Origin: Alligator mississippiensis | Taxonomy: Eukaryota > Chordata > Crocodylia > Alligatoridae | NCBI RefSeq assembly: GCF_030867095.1 | Contig: NC_081829.1 | Span: 87,422,261-87,486,260, forward strand | Reading direction: 5' to 3' | Length of the DNA: 64,000 bases | In this document: positions 24,628-63,990 of the stretch, one piece after another | Numbering within the stretch: the stretch's first letter is position 1 | Layout of the letters: every line of letters begins with the position of its first letter | The notes under the pieces: model-generated | What the model saw: only the letters and a program-made list of their open reading frames with translations | Database searches by the model: none | Told to the model about the DNA's origin: nothing | Made by a program: the position numbers and the translations under genes

Positions 24628-26161
24628 TGGTTTGATCTAGATACAGCAGCACTGTGACATTATTAGACATTATGTACAAATAATTCAAGCAGCCATAGAA
24701 CACAGAAGCCATTATCTTCAGAAACAACCTCAAAATGAAACTAGTTTCATTAAACAATGTTAAAAAATCTCCCTGAAAATAAAAACAAACAAACCAAGTA
24801 ACCCTTTGGATACTAGAATGATTTTTTGTACAATACCAACAGCCACTAGCTCTTCTAATTGAGAACATTTGCTTTAATTTATTACAAAAATGGTTTGTCA
24901 ACTGAATTATAAGAGACAGCTTTAACATTTCTTTAGAAGTGTCTGTTCCTCTTACAGAGACTACAGTATTAGAAGTGCTTAAAAACATTTACTCCAGGAT
25001 ACGCTTTTTGAAATTTAATCGGAAGGATATTGTGTGTGTATTTATACCAAATATGAATTTGAGTTTTTAAAGCTGGTCAAAGACTAGTCCTAATATGAAA
25101 TTCTGCAATTTTACAATTTAATCATTAGTCAGATATGGGCAAATACAAGATGGTTCATGAAATCTTTAGATCTATCTACATTGCTTGGAAACGCAAAATG
25201 AAGTTTTTACATCCTCCACCTTCAAAAGGCTAAAAAGTTAAGTCTTTGAGAAGAGTGTCCAATATTTAAAAGAAAGGCAATCAAAGGAGATTGCACTCAG
25301 CACATACAACATAACTCGTACAGACTGGTGAATAAACATACCGAACATCTGTCGGGTGACAGGAAAGAAAAATACATTTGTCATCCAGGCACTATCTGAA
25401 ATGTTTCTTCATCTCTGGTGGTGAAGATCATTTGATTTTCAGAAGACTTGGGGATCCCTTTTGGAGTCCTTTGATCTTAGAAATGTGGTTATCTCTTTAG
25501 CTTTCAAAAATGGGCCAGTGCTTAAGCCCAATGTTTGTCAAACACATGTCATTCTGATTTAACACAGCATTTAAGTTACTCGGTACCTAGGAATTTATTT
25601 GCTAGTGGAAAATCTGTTGAACAGGCAAGGAGAAAGATGTTGAGGTTTAACTGGTGAATGTTATTCTGGTATGTCTGCCCCACACCTATTTGCTGTCAAT
25701 ATAAAAAGAGGAGGAGCGTATATGATTGCAGCTCTGAAACAAGGACGTGAACACTTTAAAGTCTACATTGCTGGTGTCCCCAGCTGGGCCTCCCAAAGCC
25801 AAATTCACACAATCATAGCATCTCAAAGGAATTCAAATAAATCACAAGCCCTTATTTACACAAGTCGTCTCAGTGAAGTCACAAAAATAAGAGCTGCTAG
25901 ATCAGGCCTCATTTGTTCAAATAATAAGCATAACCAAGTCATAGGGATATTTTTTGACCAAAGACCTCAAAGTGCTTTATAAATATGGCTGCATGTCATC
26001 CCTCCATTTGAAAAAAACCCCAAACATACTAGGTATACAGAGATCGTCTTGCCCAAATGCCATGTCTACAAGGGAAACTTATGCTTCCTGATACAGGCAT
26101 CGCCAAAGGAAATCAATGGCAAATTGGTAGCAGATCTCATCACTCTTGACTCCAAGTACAC

Positions 26162-26533
26162 AGTGGGCATGTCTACATGTGTATTTATACACGCCTAAAC
26201 TTAATATGCCTTTGCTTAAGATGCATTAAGGGGATTTAGGTGCATGTCTACACGTGGACGCGCTAATGCACATGAAGGCATGTTAAATTTAGGTGTGAAT
26301 AGCTAAGTTGCATTAGCCCACACGTAGATGTGTTAATGAGCATTGTCTAAACGTGGGCTAATGCGACTAAGCTAGTTGCAACTAAATTTGATACTTGCTT
26401 TATGCAGGTATCAAATTCAGGCGGGATTAGCCTAACATCACCATTTTTAAGGTGCATTCACCCCTAATGCACCTTAAAAATGGCAATTTTAGGCTAATTC
26501 CACTTAAAAGAAGTATCTGTAAACGCACCCATT
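26162..26533. mobile_element. Multi-hairpin hAT-like MITE, 372 bp
   Basis: The ends AGTGGGCATG and AATGGGTGCG (reverse complement of the right end) form imperfect inverted repeats. Flanking 8-mers AAGTACAC and AAGAACAA match at six of eight positions. Inside lie three successive hairpins. The arms are 26302-26328 with 26346-26372, 26385-26394 with 26408-26417 (10 bp perfect), and 26425-26457 with 26464-26497. No ORF is present. Confidence 0.7.
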
Positions 26534-29112
26534 AAGAACAAAATGTAACCAAACAATTTAGGAAACAGGTTGCAATCTGTTAAGGAGTGTGCCAGTGTAT
26601 GGCTCTTTATTAAAACACATTTGACAGTACTCTACAGTAACCAGACCTAAATACAGATGCTTGGATTCGTATTACTGCTGAGGACAGTGGGGTTATGAGT
26701 GTGGAAGCTGCAGCTTCTTGCGGGAATCCAGTTGTAAATTTTTCAGACTAATTTTTTTGACAGAGATTTTCCTTTTGAAGCTAGAGGGGAAAGTTATCTT
26801 CCCACGGCATTGCATAAAGGGCATTATTTATTAGTTCCAAAGGAGACTGCTTTTCTTCTGACACACAAAAGCAAGGAAGGTGCTTTTAACCTTGCTCTCC
26901 TGGCATTCATTATTATTATTATTTTAAAACTGTAGGTGGATTGACTAGTAGTGAAAGGTTTCACATTGACAGCACTGGAAACCCATGTCCTCGGTTTAGT
27001 TATGTAATAGGTATAACTTCTTCCATACTTCCCTGACAACGTACTTCAGCCCAGATCAGGGCATGTGAGTTTTGTTAATGTGGGGGCACCTGTTCACAAG
27101 ACATTATCAACATCGTTGTATAAATTAGAAGAGCACGCAAGGGTCTTGCTGCACTGGTGGTATATAAACAACACAACACTGGTACAACGGCCCCAGAGCC
27201 TGTTTCCTCTCTCCCACAACTATTCAAGTTGGTCCAATAACAGAAATCACCTCCCCTCACAAATCATACAAACACAAAGGAAGACATAGTCCCAATGTTA
27301 TCTCAAAACAGAGAAAACCACCTTTTCCAGTGCTGTATTAACGATTCGCAGAAGCAGCTGTTGTCTGATGTAGCCATAATTTTATCAAGTGGGAGTGAAC
27401 GTTACCAGCTATCAAAGAAAAAAAAAAAAGGGGGTGGGGGCGGAAAAAGAGAAAGAAATAGGGAACTAAAAAGGAGGAAAGAACACCAATATTCTGGTGG
27501 ATACCCACACTGCAGTCAGATATAATGGGCCGAATTAAGGCCGCTTATTCCTATACCTATGAAGGGCAAGCAGTTATGCCGCAGACCCGTTGCTTCCCAT
27601 CATATGCAGGGCTATCCTTCCCTCTTCCCCTTCTTTAGGCACTGGAATCGTGCTTGGGAAAGTAGCTGCCTTGTTTCTCCGGCAGTTTTTTTCTTCCTCC
27701 TCCAAAAAAAACCTTTATAGGGAACTTGAGAGGCCCAGATCTGTGGGTACATAGACCCAACTTCCATGCTTTTTTGTGCAGGTGAATGAATAGCTGCTTG
27801 TCTCTTAAACTTGTTATGGGGCCTACATTGAGCTCATAGGATCTGTGTTCTGTTTGATCTTTGGGCCAGCTACTCTGCTCATTCAGAGCAATTTACACAA
27901 GCTCAGGATATGGCCTCATTTTTGTGATCCAATTCACCCTAAAAACGAGTTACAGACGACGTGGAAAGGCAGAACGTGGTAGCTTTGAAATAAAATAAAC
28001 AGCAACTGCCTTTGTTACATACACAATAACCTAGTTCATAAATTGTGCTTAGGAGTTCATATTTCCCTTCCCCTACTTTTTGTTTCATTTCTATTACAGA
28101 ATTAGAGGATTGTCTACTGAAAAGTGGAGAAAGTAAAGATACGAAATGAATCTGACTCTGAAACATGACAGCTGCTTTTAGAAACGCTCCCAACTGGGTT
28201 ATGTGCAGTTCATTTCACATATACCTTGCAGCAGAAAAGAAGCATCAGGGTCTTATAAGACACCAGCAACATCAAAGTTTGGCCACATATTTCTTACAAT
28301 GCTACTGGACAGAGTCACCAAGGGTGGAGCTGATCACCAGTTACGATGACATAAAATATACCTTAAGGACATTGCATATTTTCTTTGAAAATCTGGGAGC
28401 GGCAACTGAATAAACCTTTGTGAGGATCTGTGTTCAGACAGCTAGCCGAAGACCACAAGAGTTTTATTCACTAATGTTCATTTGAGCTCTTCTTGGGTGT
28501 TTGTTTATCTCTGTGCCCTTTTTCACTGGCATGAATAGCTATTTTTCTTCAGATCAATCGCTGAAGAATGGCAGATTTTGCACAAACACCCTCATTTGGA
28601 GAGCTGGGCACCCTGCAGAGTATCCTTTCCCACAGATTCTTTATTAGTTTCACATTTGAAAAGTTTCAACCATCCAAACAAAAAAACAGGAACATGCCAT
28701 GTGACTCTCTCATGCACCAAGAATAATAAAATAGCAAACAGCTGAACTAGACACTTCATACAAAAAAAAATCCTTAGGCTGAAAACTGTTCTTCAGACTG
28801 CTTGGTGAAGACTTACAAATAAAAATTCAGGATCAGTTTGCAAATCTTTTCCAAATATTTCAAAGAGCTAAAATTTCCTTGGTCACCTATTCAAAATTCA
28901 TAATTCAACTAGATCTAATGTTGTGCTCTTTCTAGAAGAAACAACACTCTAGTTGGAAAGATGATAGACGAAAATGAATCAATTGTGCACTAGAAAACTA
29001 TTCATTTTTGTTTCTTTGTTATATGCAAACCTGCTTCAAAGCTATTCCTTATGATTCAGAACACCAAACGCTCTCCTGTAAGCCCCGTCCAAAGCAGCAT
29101 GAAGAAATGATA

Positions 29113-29182
29113 GGAGGTGCTGAACACCTACAGCTCCCACCGACATTAAATGGAGCTGCGAGTATTCATCACTTCTGAGAGC
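29113..29182. repeat. Palindromic reptilian repeat (GGTGCTGAACACC... type)
   Basis: The left arm GGTGCTGAACACCTACAGCT and the right arm TGGAGCTGCGAGTATTCATC, followed by ACTTCTGAGA, form an imperfect inverted repeat around CCACCGACATTAAA. A relative with CAGAAGTGCTGA and CAGCACTTCTGAA appears at 20975-21067. Confidence 0.5.
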
Positions 29183-29629
29183 TAGGCTCCAACTCCTAGG
29201 GGGAGTTTGGTTGTGCAGTGAATTGACTCACTAGTTTCAACCATCTAAATCTATTCAAATTTCAATCAGATCACATTGCTGAGATAACTGCAGTGTGGTC
29301 TCAACCTAGTCTCAAGCGGGATGTGAGACTCATAACAAAAAATAAGGAGGAAGCAGACAAACCCCGGTCGGGAGAGTCCCTGGACTGACGGTCAGGACAG
29401 CTGGCACGGTTATGGCCACTCGCGACGTTCCTTTTAGCCAGTGTTGTCAACTCCATATTTAGCCTTAACAAACACTCTGTAGTGGAGGATGAGTTGTAAT
29501 TATGATTTGAACCCAATGTCCAGCTATCAGGTGGCAAAACCGAAACGGAAACTTAAGCCTTCATGAGCCAGATTGTTAAAATGTAGCATTTTGAGGTCTT
29601 AGAGCAAAAACTGTATTTGGCCCCTTTAT

Positions 29630-29800
29630 ACTGCCCTTTATCCATGGGGCTCCAAAACGCTTCATGCACTTTTATGAGTTAAGCTTCACAGACCCCATCC
29701 TGGGTAGCGGGTAGACATTACTGTCAACGTTTCTCAGAAGGAGAGAGAGAGGGTTATTGAACATGACAAAAGTGAGTAGCACAGCTCAAAACAGATCATC
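29630..29800 (+). repeat. MIR-like ancient SINE fragment
   Basis: The order GGCTCCAAAACGCTTCATGC, GAGTTAAGCTTCACAGACC, GGTAG, then GACATTACTGTC, resembles the distal half of sauropsid MIR-like SINEs (crossing into TTCTCAGA...GAGAG). Divergence is high. Confidence 0.45.
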
Positions 29801-31859
29801 TGCCCATGCTCCGTCCCCCAGTCTGCATTTTCTTGCCTAGCTTTTGTGCTTAGGAGTAGCCCCTTTGCGAGGGCACTGATGTACAGCACAGGTGAGAAAG
29901 CAGGTGCATTTCTTGTCTAAGGACATCAGCTTCTACCTTCTAAAACATGTCTCCTTAGGAAAACATTAGGCAAAGTAATTAAAATTTGGCATACAAAGCT
30001 TCTCAAACATGTTAGTAATACAGCAATATAGCCACAGATATTTGAGCCTGTACCTTCAATTCTCCCCTATATTTTCTAAAACCAGGTGAAATCCCCGCTC
30101 TTTGCCATCCCCACCTTCCCCTGGTACACATCCTGGAGAAGGCGCTCCAGGGTACCTAGGCCTTACATTAAGGACGTGATCCAAAAGCCATTAAATTCAA
30201 TGAATAGATTCCCATTCCCTTCGGTGGGCTTTGTGTCTGGCTTTCACTCAGACAGCACTTCAAAGTGCCCTGTGACTACTAGACAGCTGAAATTGTTGCA
30301 GCTAGCTGGCAGCAGGAAATTACTTCGTATTTGCAGCATTTTCTTTCCATTATTTTTCACCGCTGCTGAAATCTGCAGTGGCATCGTGGTCAGAGCTGAA
30401 CTGGGAGGTGTTTGCACTGACAAAGCATGGGACAAAATCCTCTGTGTCCTCTCTACTTTCTAAGACACCAATCAAAAGGAAAAGGGGAAACAAATCTTCA
30501 CTGATGTTCTGGATCCTTCACACAATCCCAATCAGCTGCATCTTTCCTAGGGGCTGGAAAAGCCATCAGTCTTAACAGCTGCCTTGTGAGGTGCCTCTGC
30601 TACGTGCCATACAGTGCCCCATTACAAATGTACATAAACTTGGCTCAAGCCTGTCTCATCCTTCGGTATTATCCATCAGCTGCTTTACAGAAACTCTGTT
30701 TTCTCTGTCCCTTCTGGACCCTAAGTTGTTTCGAACGCCCATTATTTTGAGTCCTCATCCTTTATGGCTTTGCCTCTAAAACCCTGCACATCTTCTGTTG
30801 CCCTCTCTGCATAAACCCTGGGAATTGGGTTCACAACAGTCTAAGGAACCATAGCTACAAGTGCTCATGGTACAAAGATGCTTACTCCATTTCCCTGGAT
30901 AAGAATACTACAAAACACATACTTCTTAGACATGTCATGTTGGATGCTGGGTTTCCCTACTTGTCCTAAAGGGGAAGGAGTAGTTAGTTGAATTCAGCAA
31001 GCCTGTAAAAAAGGCATGACACTGAGCTCAGTTGACCCTGTCAACACCAGTGGGATAAATGTTTTCCAATACCAGGTGAAAAGGATGAAGCAGTGCTTGA
31101 TATCTAACATCCCATATTTAAAGACAGATGTGCTACTATATAGCATGATTTCAAATCTTCCTGATCCTCTCTATACCAGTGGGACAGCTGTCAACGATGA
31201 TAGAAAGATGGCCTGAGACATTAAACTGAAGAACTGTTAACGGGGCAAACGATGCTGTTTTACAGTGGATGTTGAACTCTGAAGTTCAGCACTAGTTGAG
31301 GAGGCTGGGAAAGGAGCCATTTTGACACCCCAATTCAAACACGACAGCACAGAACGAATCAAGGGACTGTATTACTGCCCACTTGAAAGTAGAAACGAGC
31401 CAGAAGAGAGATACTGGATCCAAACAAGTTCGGATCCCCATCTGCACTGTCACACTTGGCTCTCTTTTCCAGAAAGGTGACATTATGATTTCTATGGTCA
31501 GCGCAAACAAAATTATTGAGTAAATCACTTAGACATGAGCTCAGCTGTGATATAGCCTCTGACTTTTGGCTTGCAAAACTGAAATCAATTTGCTTTGCTA
31601 TTAATTTCAGTGGGTGCAGAAATTAATTCCCTGAAGAACTGATAACTTGTCTTCTTTGTCTCCCTTCACTAGCATTTTTTCTTCCTCCCAGTAGCAATAG
31701 TAAAAAGAAAAAATGAGAAGGGCCTAAAAGAGAGATCTAACACAATAAATATTGTGAGGACCTAATGACAAAATTAAATGCAAATCCCAACTGTGCTGGT
31801 CCCATGACATTACAAACCTCAGATGCAGCAAACAGTATTCTTAGATGTGGTGAAGTCTT

Positions 31860-32560
31860 GACCATGACTTTTAGCATTTAATGAGACATTACAAACTAAC
31901 AAAGAGGAAAAATGTATGCAGTGTTGCTGTAAACCAAATATATAAGACGTAAAATAATTAGAATAAATTGTGCCATAAAACTGCATGTCAATAAAACCGA
32001 TTTGCTAAAGTGAAATATGAATATTTTTCTATACTCACTAAAAAGAACAATTTCTTATTTGAGGCTCTGGAAGTCTTGAGTCAGATTTTTTTTTCTTTTA
32101 AAAAATGTCTTAAAACACATGGCTTTACAGCTGCTGCTCGGAAAATATACACCCCCAAAGTCCGACTTTCATTTAAATACAAATGTACAAAATGTAAACT
32201 GAGACAATAGAGAAATTTACAAAACTTTTCTTTAAAAATAATAAAGACAAAATTCAGTTCTAGTATGATGCTATTTAAATACGTGCAAGTAGTCATGTTC
32301 GTCGGATTTCTATTGCAATGTTCTAATAGACAGATTTGATTCACACAATCTTGAGTGCCACCTCCAAAAACAGACCTGAGTGGAAATTTCTTCATAAAAT
32401 GGGAGGCTCCACTGGAAGGAATGGATAGGAAATCTCCGCTGTTGGGAGATCTTTTTTTTTTTTTTTTTTAATTCAATGGTGGATGCTCTCTCATCCTTAG
32501 AAGCTCCTTAGATTAGAGTGGAAGGATGCAATATGTTGTTTCAAAAAAGCGGAGTTGGAA
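31860..32560 (-). other. GRK5: Probable GRK5 3' UTR (proximal part; end uncertain)
   Basis: The sequence after the GRK5 stop codon on the minus strand is AT-rich, free of recognisable transposons, and begins with a T run (18 T on the plus strand at about 32453-32470). A minus-strand ATTAAA at 31882-31877 could end a UTR of about 680 nt, but the downstream GU-rich element is weak. Later AATAAA hexamers on the same strand (28645-28640 and 24560-24555) leave a much longer UTR possible. Confidence 0.4.
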
Positions 32561-58847
<26,287 letters not shown>

Positions 58848-59595
58848 TCACATAATTACATTATTTGGGGATAATCATATTATATAATATAATATATAAT
58901 TAGGTAATCACATTATTTCAATACTATATATGGCTTGAACTTTTCAATCTCAGCATATTAAGCTGTAATAAAATACAACACATTAGTGAGTCATCACTGT
59001 GCAGTATAATTTTGGATACAGTCTTAAGGCTAAAGGGGTTCCCGAGTCTCCATGATACTCTCTGTGGGTTTTTTTTTAAAAGATAAGAGGAGTTAAAGGA
59101 GTTTGAAAAGACACATTCATGTACTGAATCATCTGATGATGAGACATGCATCTATTAAGGGTAGTGCTGCGTGAATATATGGATATTTTTAGTTTGGCCT
59201 CTGAAACAAGATTTTAAAAAAATCAGTTCGATCCCAACATTTTCTTTTTTCATTTTTTCTTGACCCTAAACAAAATGTTTTGGTCTGAATCCAAGAAAAA
59301 GTTGAAAAAGGCTAAGCAAGGGAAACAAAGAGCTAGAAGTTTGGCACCTTTCATGGAACTGGCCAGATGCAAGAGGGGATGATCTCTTTACCTAGCATGC
59401 CTGCTATCAGGGCACACCTGCAGCAAATTGGAGACCCAGCATCAAATCTGGGCACTTGAACTTGCATTTCCCAGCTCATTGGGTTTTAGGTTATCTCACA
59501 GTAAGTAACTTGTAACTTCAGCTGCTGAAGATGTTTCATTTTGCATGGAATACTTTAATATTCATTAAGCCATAGCCAGTCTGAAAATGACTGCA

Positions 59596-59870
59596 AAGTC
59601 TGTTGGTTAGGGCTCTCACCTGGGATATGGGATCCCTAGTATCTATCCTGATGAGACTGAATATTTAGGTTATTTAGCTGATCCATTTACTGGAACAGCT
59701 CCAACAGAAGATATTTTGGGAAGCAGGCCCCTGAATACTTTAGAGTCTAGGGGTTAAGGGCAGTGGGTTAGGTGGGTTCAAAACCCTCTAGGAGAGGAGG
59801 AAATTGAACTTAGGTCATATGCACCCTGGGCAAGTGCCCCAGTTACTGGGATATTGGTTGAAATGGGGAA
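59596..59870. repeat. Dispersed repeat with tRNA-like motif and reversed partner
   Basis: It opens with GTTGGTTAGGGCTCTCACCT, GGGATATGGGATCC, which resembles a tRNA-derived or foldback repeat with a 'gtggttagggcactcacctggga' core. The far end read in reverse gives ATCCCAGTAACTGGGGCACT, the same kind of motif. The boundaries are approximate. Confidence 0.45.
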
Positions 59871-62094
59871 GTGGGGCAGAAATTCTTAAATAATTTTCTG
59901 AATCTAACTATACAATCTTCAGCCAAAGCTATTCAGTCATTACTGGAAGTGGGCTTAACTAGAATGGATTGTTTTGCTGAATAAACTAACCACTAAAAAA
60001 AAAAATGCTACAATTTTTGCTAAAATTACTAGAGCATTAATCACTAAAAAACTTGCTGCAAAGGACAATTCCCCCCATCCCTCTGCTGTGCTTCCAAATG
60101 CCCTGCCTCTTCGAGCATGTGTTTTCACCGTACTGGCAGGACATCTGGGGAGGGAGTGCCTCCTTTGTGCCAAACTTTCTGAGGACTTCCTCTCGATCCC
60201 CCAGCGGGAGGGTCTGGTGATCAAAAGAAGGAAGGGATAGGGAAGGAAGAATGAGCCAAGCAGCCATTTTCCTTTTTCCTTGACACAACCAAGCCTCATA
60301 CAATTGTCAAGAAGGCCTCTAGATAAGGTTCAGGCTAGCTGTCAACACTATTTTAGAATAATTTCTACTGGGCTCATTACCACTATTTGATGTTACAGAT
60401 CTTGCATAGAAGAGTCAAGGTGTAGCACCAGGACTCCAACCCTAAATTGAACATGTACAATATTTACTATCCATACATTTGTATAATCCAATGGAGAATT
60501 TTCTCCTCATTGTAAAACTATCTTTTTTTTTTAATTACTATTGTTATACTAAATGCAATTACATTAGGAGCTTCTAGAGACTGATATTCAGGATGAAGTT
60601 ATTGCAAGGAAGCCAGCGTGCCAGAAGAGGGAGTGCAGTAACACAGCTATGTGAACAATATGGATGAGGAGGTTGATGACAATAAAAGAACTATTTATTA
60701 AAGGGAACCATGTTCATTTGTGCTCTATTAAAGCAGTGTGGGAAAAGAAACCAGATCAATCAAATGCAAAAGGATGAAGCTGGAGGAGCTTCTAGCTTCT
60801 AAGAAGACCTTATGAACAGTGGTAGGATTAAAAGCAACAATTAACAGTGAAAGATATAGACTTGAGTGTCCATGGAATAATCTGACTGTTTGACCGTTCT
60901 GCTGCAGCCAACTACCTGTCAGAAAGAGCTGTTAATCATTTCATGATAGTAAAGTTATTTTTTTGCTAATCCTGGAAACAGTCTTTTAGTTTTCTAAATT
61001 GAGTAGGCTCATCTGATGGCTTGCCAAGTTTATTTTTAGGGTTAATAAAAAAATCTCCATTGCACTGGAGAGAATTCTGAAGTTTCGATGGGCCAACAAA
61101 TGGGAAATGAGCAAAAACGCTAGGAAACACCTGATTCTTTTCAATGCAAGTAGGCTACAGCAAACAGAGCTAAACAAAACAGGACATGGTGGATGGACCT
61201 TGTATAGATTTCATGTGGGATATGGGCTGCACTGACACAAAATGGCTGATGACCAGGCACCTGGAGTTGTTTGTTTTCAGTTTGAAGAGCTAGCTTTTCA
61301 GCTGGATAAAAGTGGCAAACTCTATGGACTTCAAAAAAATGAGGTTATGCTGGTTCACAATAGTTGGGAATCTGGCCCTTAATCTTCTTTTGTAATTCAG
61401 CTATGAAGTGTGGAAACAACTCTAAACTAGCAGTGGTGGCACACACCAACAAGGTGAGTGCCAGTGAAAGCCTTTAAAGGATTCCTGAAAATGAAGTATG
61501 CCCAGAAGTGCATATGCAATAAACCTGGTGCTAGGACACATGCTACATCTCCCCACGTTTTCACAGTTAATAAAGGATCCTTCAAAAAGAAGGCCCCTTA
61601 GACTTGACTTGATTATCAGCATTTAAGAGTGACCCAAGCAGAAAGAAAGTTCAAATGCAGAGCATTTCTAATGGTACCCAGTATACTAGTAATGAACTGC
61701 TACGGCATGCTAGCCCCCAGCATCTTGGGGTAAATAATAAAATGGGATTCTACTTTCCTAGTAAGTAGCATCTAGCCCATGCTGGTTCAGTCTCACTTAA
61801 GCACACTGCTTGCAAATGTTAAAATAGGAGACTTGAAGCATGCCTTAAATTTAGCATTGCAAATACATTTAGTTAAGCCTTTTGTTCATACAATAAAGAT
61901 AGTTGTTCAGTGTCTGATCTCACTGGGACAGGGAAGCCCTGGAATAAGTGAAATCTGGCAATGAGGATGGGATCCCACTGAACAGGAAAGTTGCTACAGG
62001 TTCATCCTAACCTGCAAGTGCCACCTGCTACAAGACAGAAGGGGCCTCACACATCCCCAAGAGCCCAGACCAGGGGTTCCTTCCCATGGGGTGT

Positions 62095-62282
62095 TTCATA
62101 GTTTCATAGCTGTTAGGGGCTAGAAGGGACCTTACAGATCATCGGGTCCAGGCCTCCTCCAGTTGGGCAGGAAAGACCACTGGGGTCAGATGGTACCAGC
62201 AAGATGGGCATTGAGACACTTTTTGAAGATTGCCAGGTGGGTGACTGTACCACCTCTTTTGCCTTCTGGGCAGATCTTCTCC
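62095..62282 (-). mobile_element. CR1 LINE 3' end
   Basis: Plus-strand TTTCATAGTTTCATAGCTG, then AGAAGGGACCTTACAGATCA, marks an inverted CR1 tail. Its distal part has GGTGACTGTACCACCTC and CTGGGCAG. It abuts the Gypsy relic that begins near 62290. Confidence 0.75.
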
Positions 62283-62289
62283 AATATGA

Positions 62290-63990
62290 CAGCCTTAAGC
62301 ACAACGAAGAATTTGATGTGGCCAGACCATTAAGGTGGGACTCCTGTGCAAATTGGCTCATCTTCTATTCAACATGGAAGCCAATCAGATGACTGAGGCT
62401 AACCAGAAATGTGCAGTGCTACTGACCGTTTTTGGCTCACAGGCTTTTGATATCATTTGCTCATTTGTGTCCCTAGCCAAAATCCCCACTACTAAAAAAC
62501 CACTTTGCCTCAACCCCACTGAATGAATTCCACTTCAACCGGCGCAATCAGCTGCCGGGTGAAGGGACTGCAGCACACATAGCTGACCTGTGTTGTCTGT
62601 CCAAAAACTGTAATTTTGGTACAGCCCTGAGTCCCTACAGAGGGATGAACTTATGCTTGGGGTTTCAGATGAAACACTAGAACACAGATTCCTTGCAAAG
62701 CAAAACTCAACATTTGCCAGTTCTCAAGAGGAAGCACTTGCTCACAAGCCTGGATCTCTCCACTTAAAGGGGATCCAAGCACCATCCACGATCATGTGAC
62801 TGAGACTCATCATATGTAACCCAAAGGGAATTCTCCAAAGAAACCTCACCATCACTGACCAAACAAATTCATCATCCCTAGGAGGCTGTTATAGCTGTGG
62901 TGGGAGCCACACGTGATGCATATGTTTCCGCAAGTCCAAATGCCATCACTGTAAGAGCAAGGGTCACACAGAACATGTTGGTCATTGGAAGTTCAAGCCA
63001 CCTGAAAAGAGGTCAAAGAAGGGTACACCTTCAACTGCCACAAATACTGTTGCTGATCTGAAGGGAGTTTCGGGCGGTGGAATACTCACTGATGTCTATG
63101 CTACTGGGTTTGTCAAGAACGTGGAAACACTGTCCCTACAAAAGATGATCTACACAACAATGATGGTCCGAGGTTTTCCATGTCATGGAGGTAGATGCAG
63201 GATCTGAATTTGCTTCGCTTTCAGAAGAGACATATGAATTGCTATGGCCTTAAAATCATCTACTATTATTCTGTGCAAAGCGAGACTTGTCAACTACAAT
63301 AAACAGTTGACTGAGAAGGAGAACGCTGTATCATTGTCTGCTATAGGACGGGTCAAGGGGTGCTCCACCTTGTAAGTGCCAAAAGACAGTGAGCAAACTT
63401 GCTAAGTGAAGAATGGTTTCAGTCATTGGGCATTAAGTTAACAAGAGTACACAACAATGTGACAGACACCATTCAAGATGTTTTAAAGGAATTCAGCAAA
63501 GTTTTTGAAGCAGGGCTAGGTGTGTACAAAGGCCCACCTGTTTCATTTATGTTGGATCTGGCTGCGGCACCAATTTGAATGAAGCCTTACTGTGTTGCAT
63601 TCACTCTCCATCCAGACTGATGCAAAGATAAATTGTCTTGTACAACAAGGTGTCCGTGAAACTACAGGACCAGTGTCACACAAAGCCAAGACTCCAGATA
63701 ACAAGACACTTTGCAGACATGCTGACTAGATGTGAAGCCGCATTTCAGATGATATACCACCTGCAGATCCAAAGGCCTCATGGTGCCAGCAGGACCAGTT
63801 CTTTTGAGTCCATCAGCTGCTGTTGTAGACCCATTAAATCCTCCAGCTTCAGAAGCAACTTAAGAAGAGCTGAAACAGCCTGCTTCCATTTCCAATGAGG
63901 TGACTCCAACCCCTGAATTGGGTCATCTAGGACCAGACTTAAGTGACTACATTATCTAAAAGGAAGAGGTGGTATGTACTGAGTGGTGTA
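62290..63990 (+). mobile_element. Ty3/Gypsy retrotransposon relic (gag, zinc knuckles, protease, partial RT)
   Basis: Reading the three plus frames in turn gives a decayed Gypsy polyprotein of the K02A2.6-like type. Gag-like sequence spans about 62290-62760. Near 62880-62990 are two zinc-knuckle-like segments, CYSCGGSH and CHHCKSKGH. The first is followed by an in-frame stop, and the second has Gly where the last Cys belongs. A protease-like segment has VDAGSEFA at 63191-63214, so the usual Asp-Thr/Ser-Gly is altered. An RT N-terminal segment (GPPVSF, then LVQQGV) runs to about 63655. A jump to C-terminal-like sequence by about 63745 implies an internal deletion. A purine tract and TGTACTGA near 63957-63982 may be the 3' LTR edge. 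Many stops and frameshifts make it non-functional. Confidence 0.85.

Larger units (their letters stand above)
24628..31859. other. AT-rich sequence downstream of GRK5; possible long 3' UTR
   Basis: Apart from the MITE at 26162 and two SINE-like traces, the stretch is transposon-poor. Read on the minus strand it resembles UTR, with AATAAA hexamers at 28645-28640, 26832-26827 and 24560-24555. Whether GRK5 transcripts extend here cannot be told from sequence alone. Confidence 0.35.

Noticed and set aside
24542..24988. 148-codon minus ORF ending in a Phe/Leu/Val-rich segment
   Set aside because: The hydrophobic end is a translation of the T-rich complement of an A-rich simple repeat, so it is not a membrane protein.
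25671..25982. 103-codon plus-strand ORF opposite the possible long GRK5 UTR
   Set aside because: No family resemblance and no conserved start or splice context.
1..31860. RGS10, the convergent neighbour of GRK5 in mammals
   Set aside because: I looked for its RGS-domain exons and C-terminal sequence on the plus strand and saw none. It may lie beyond the left edge.
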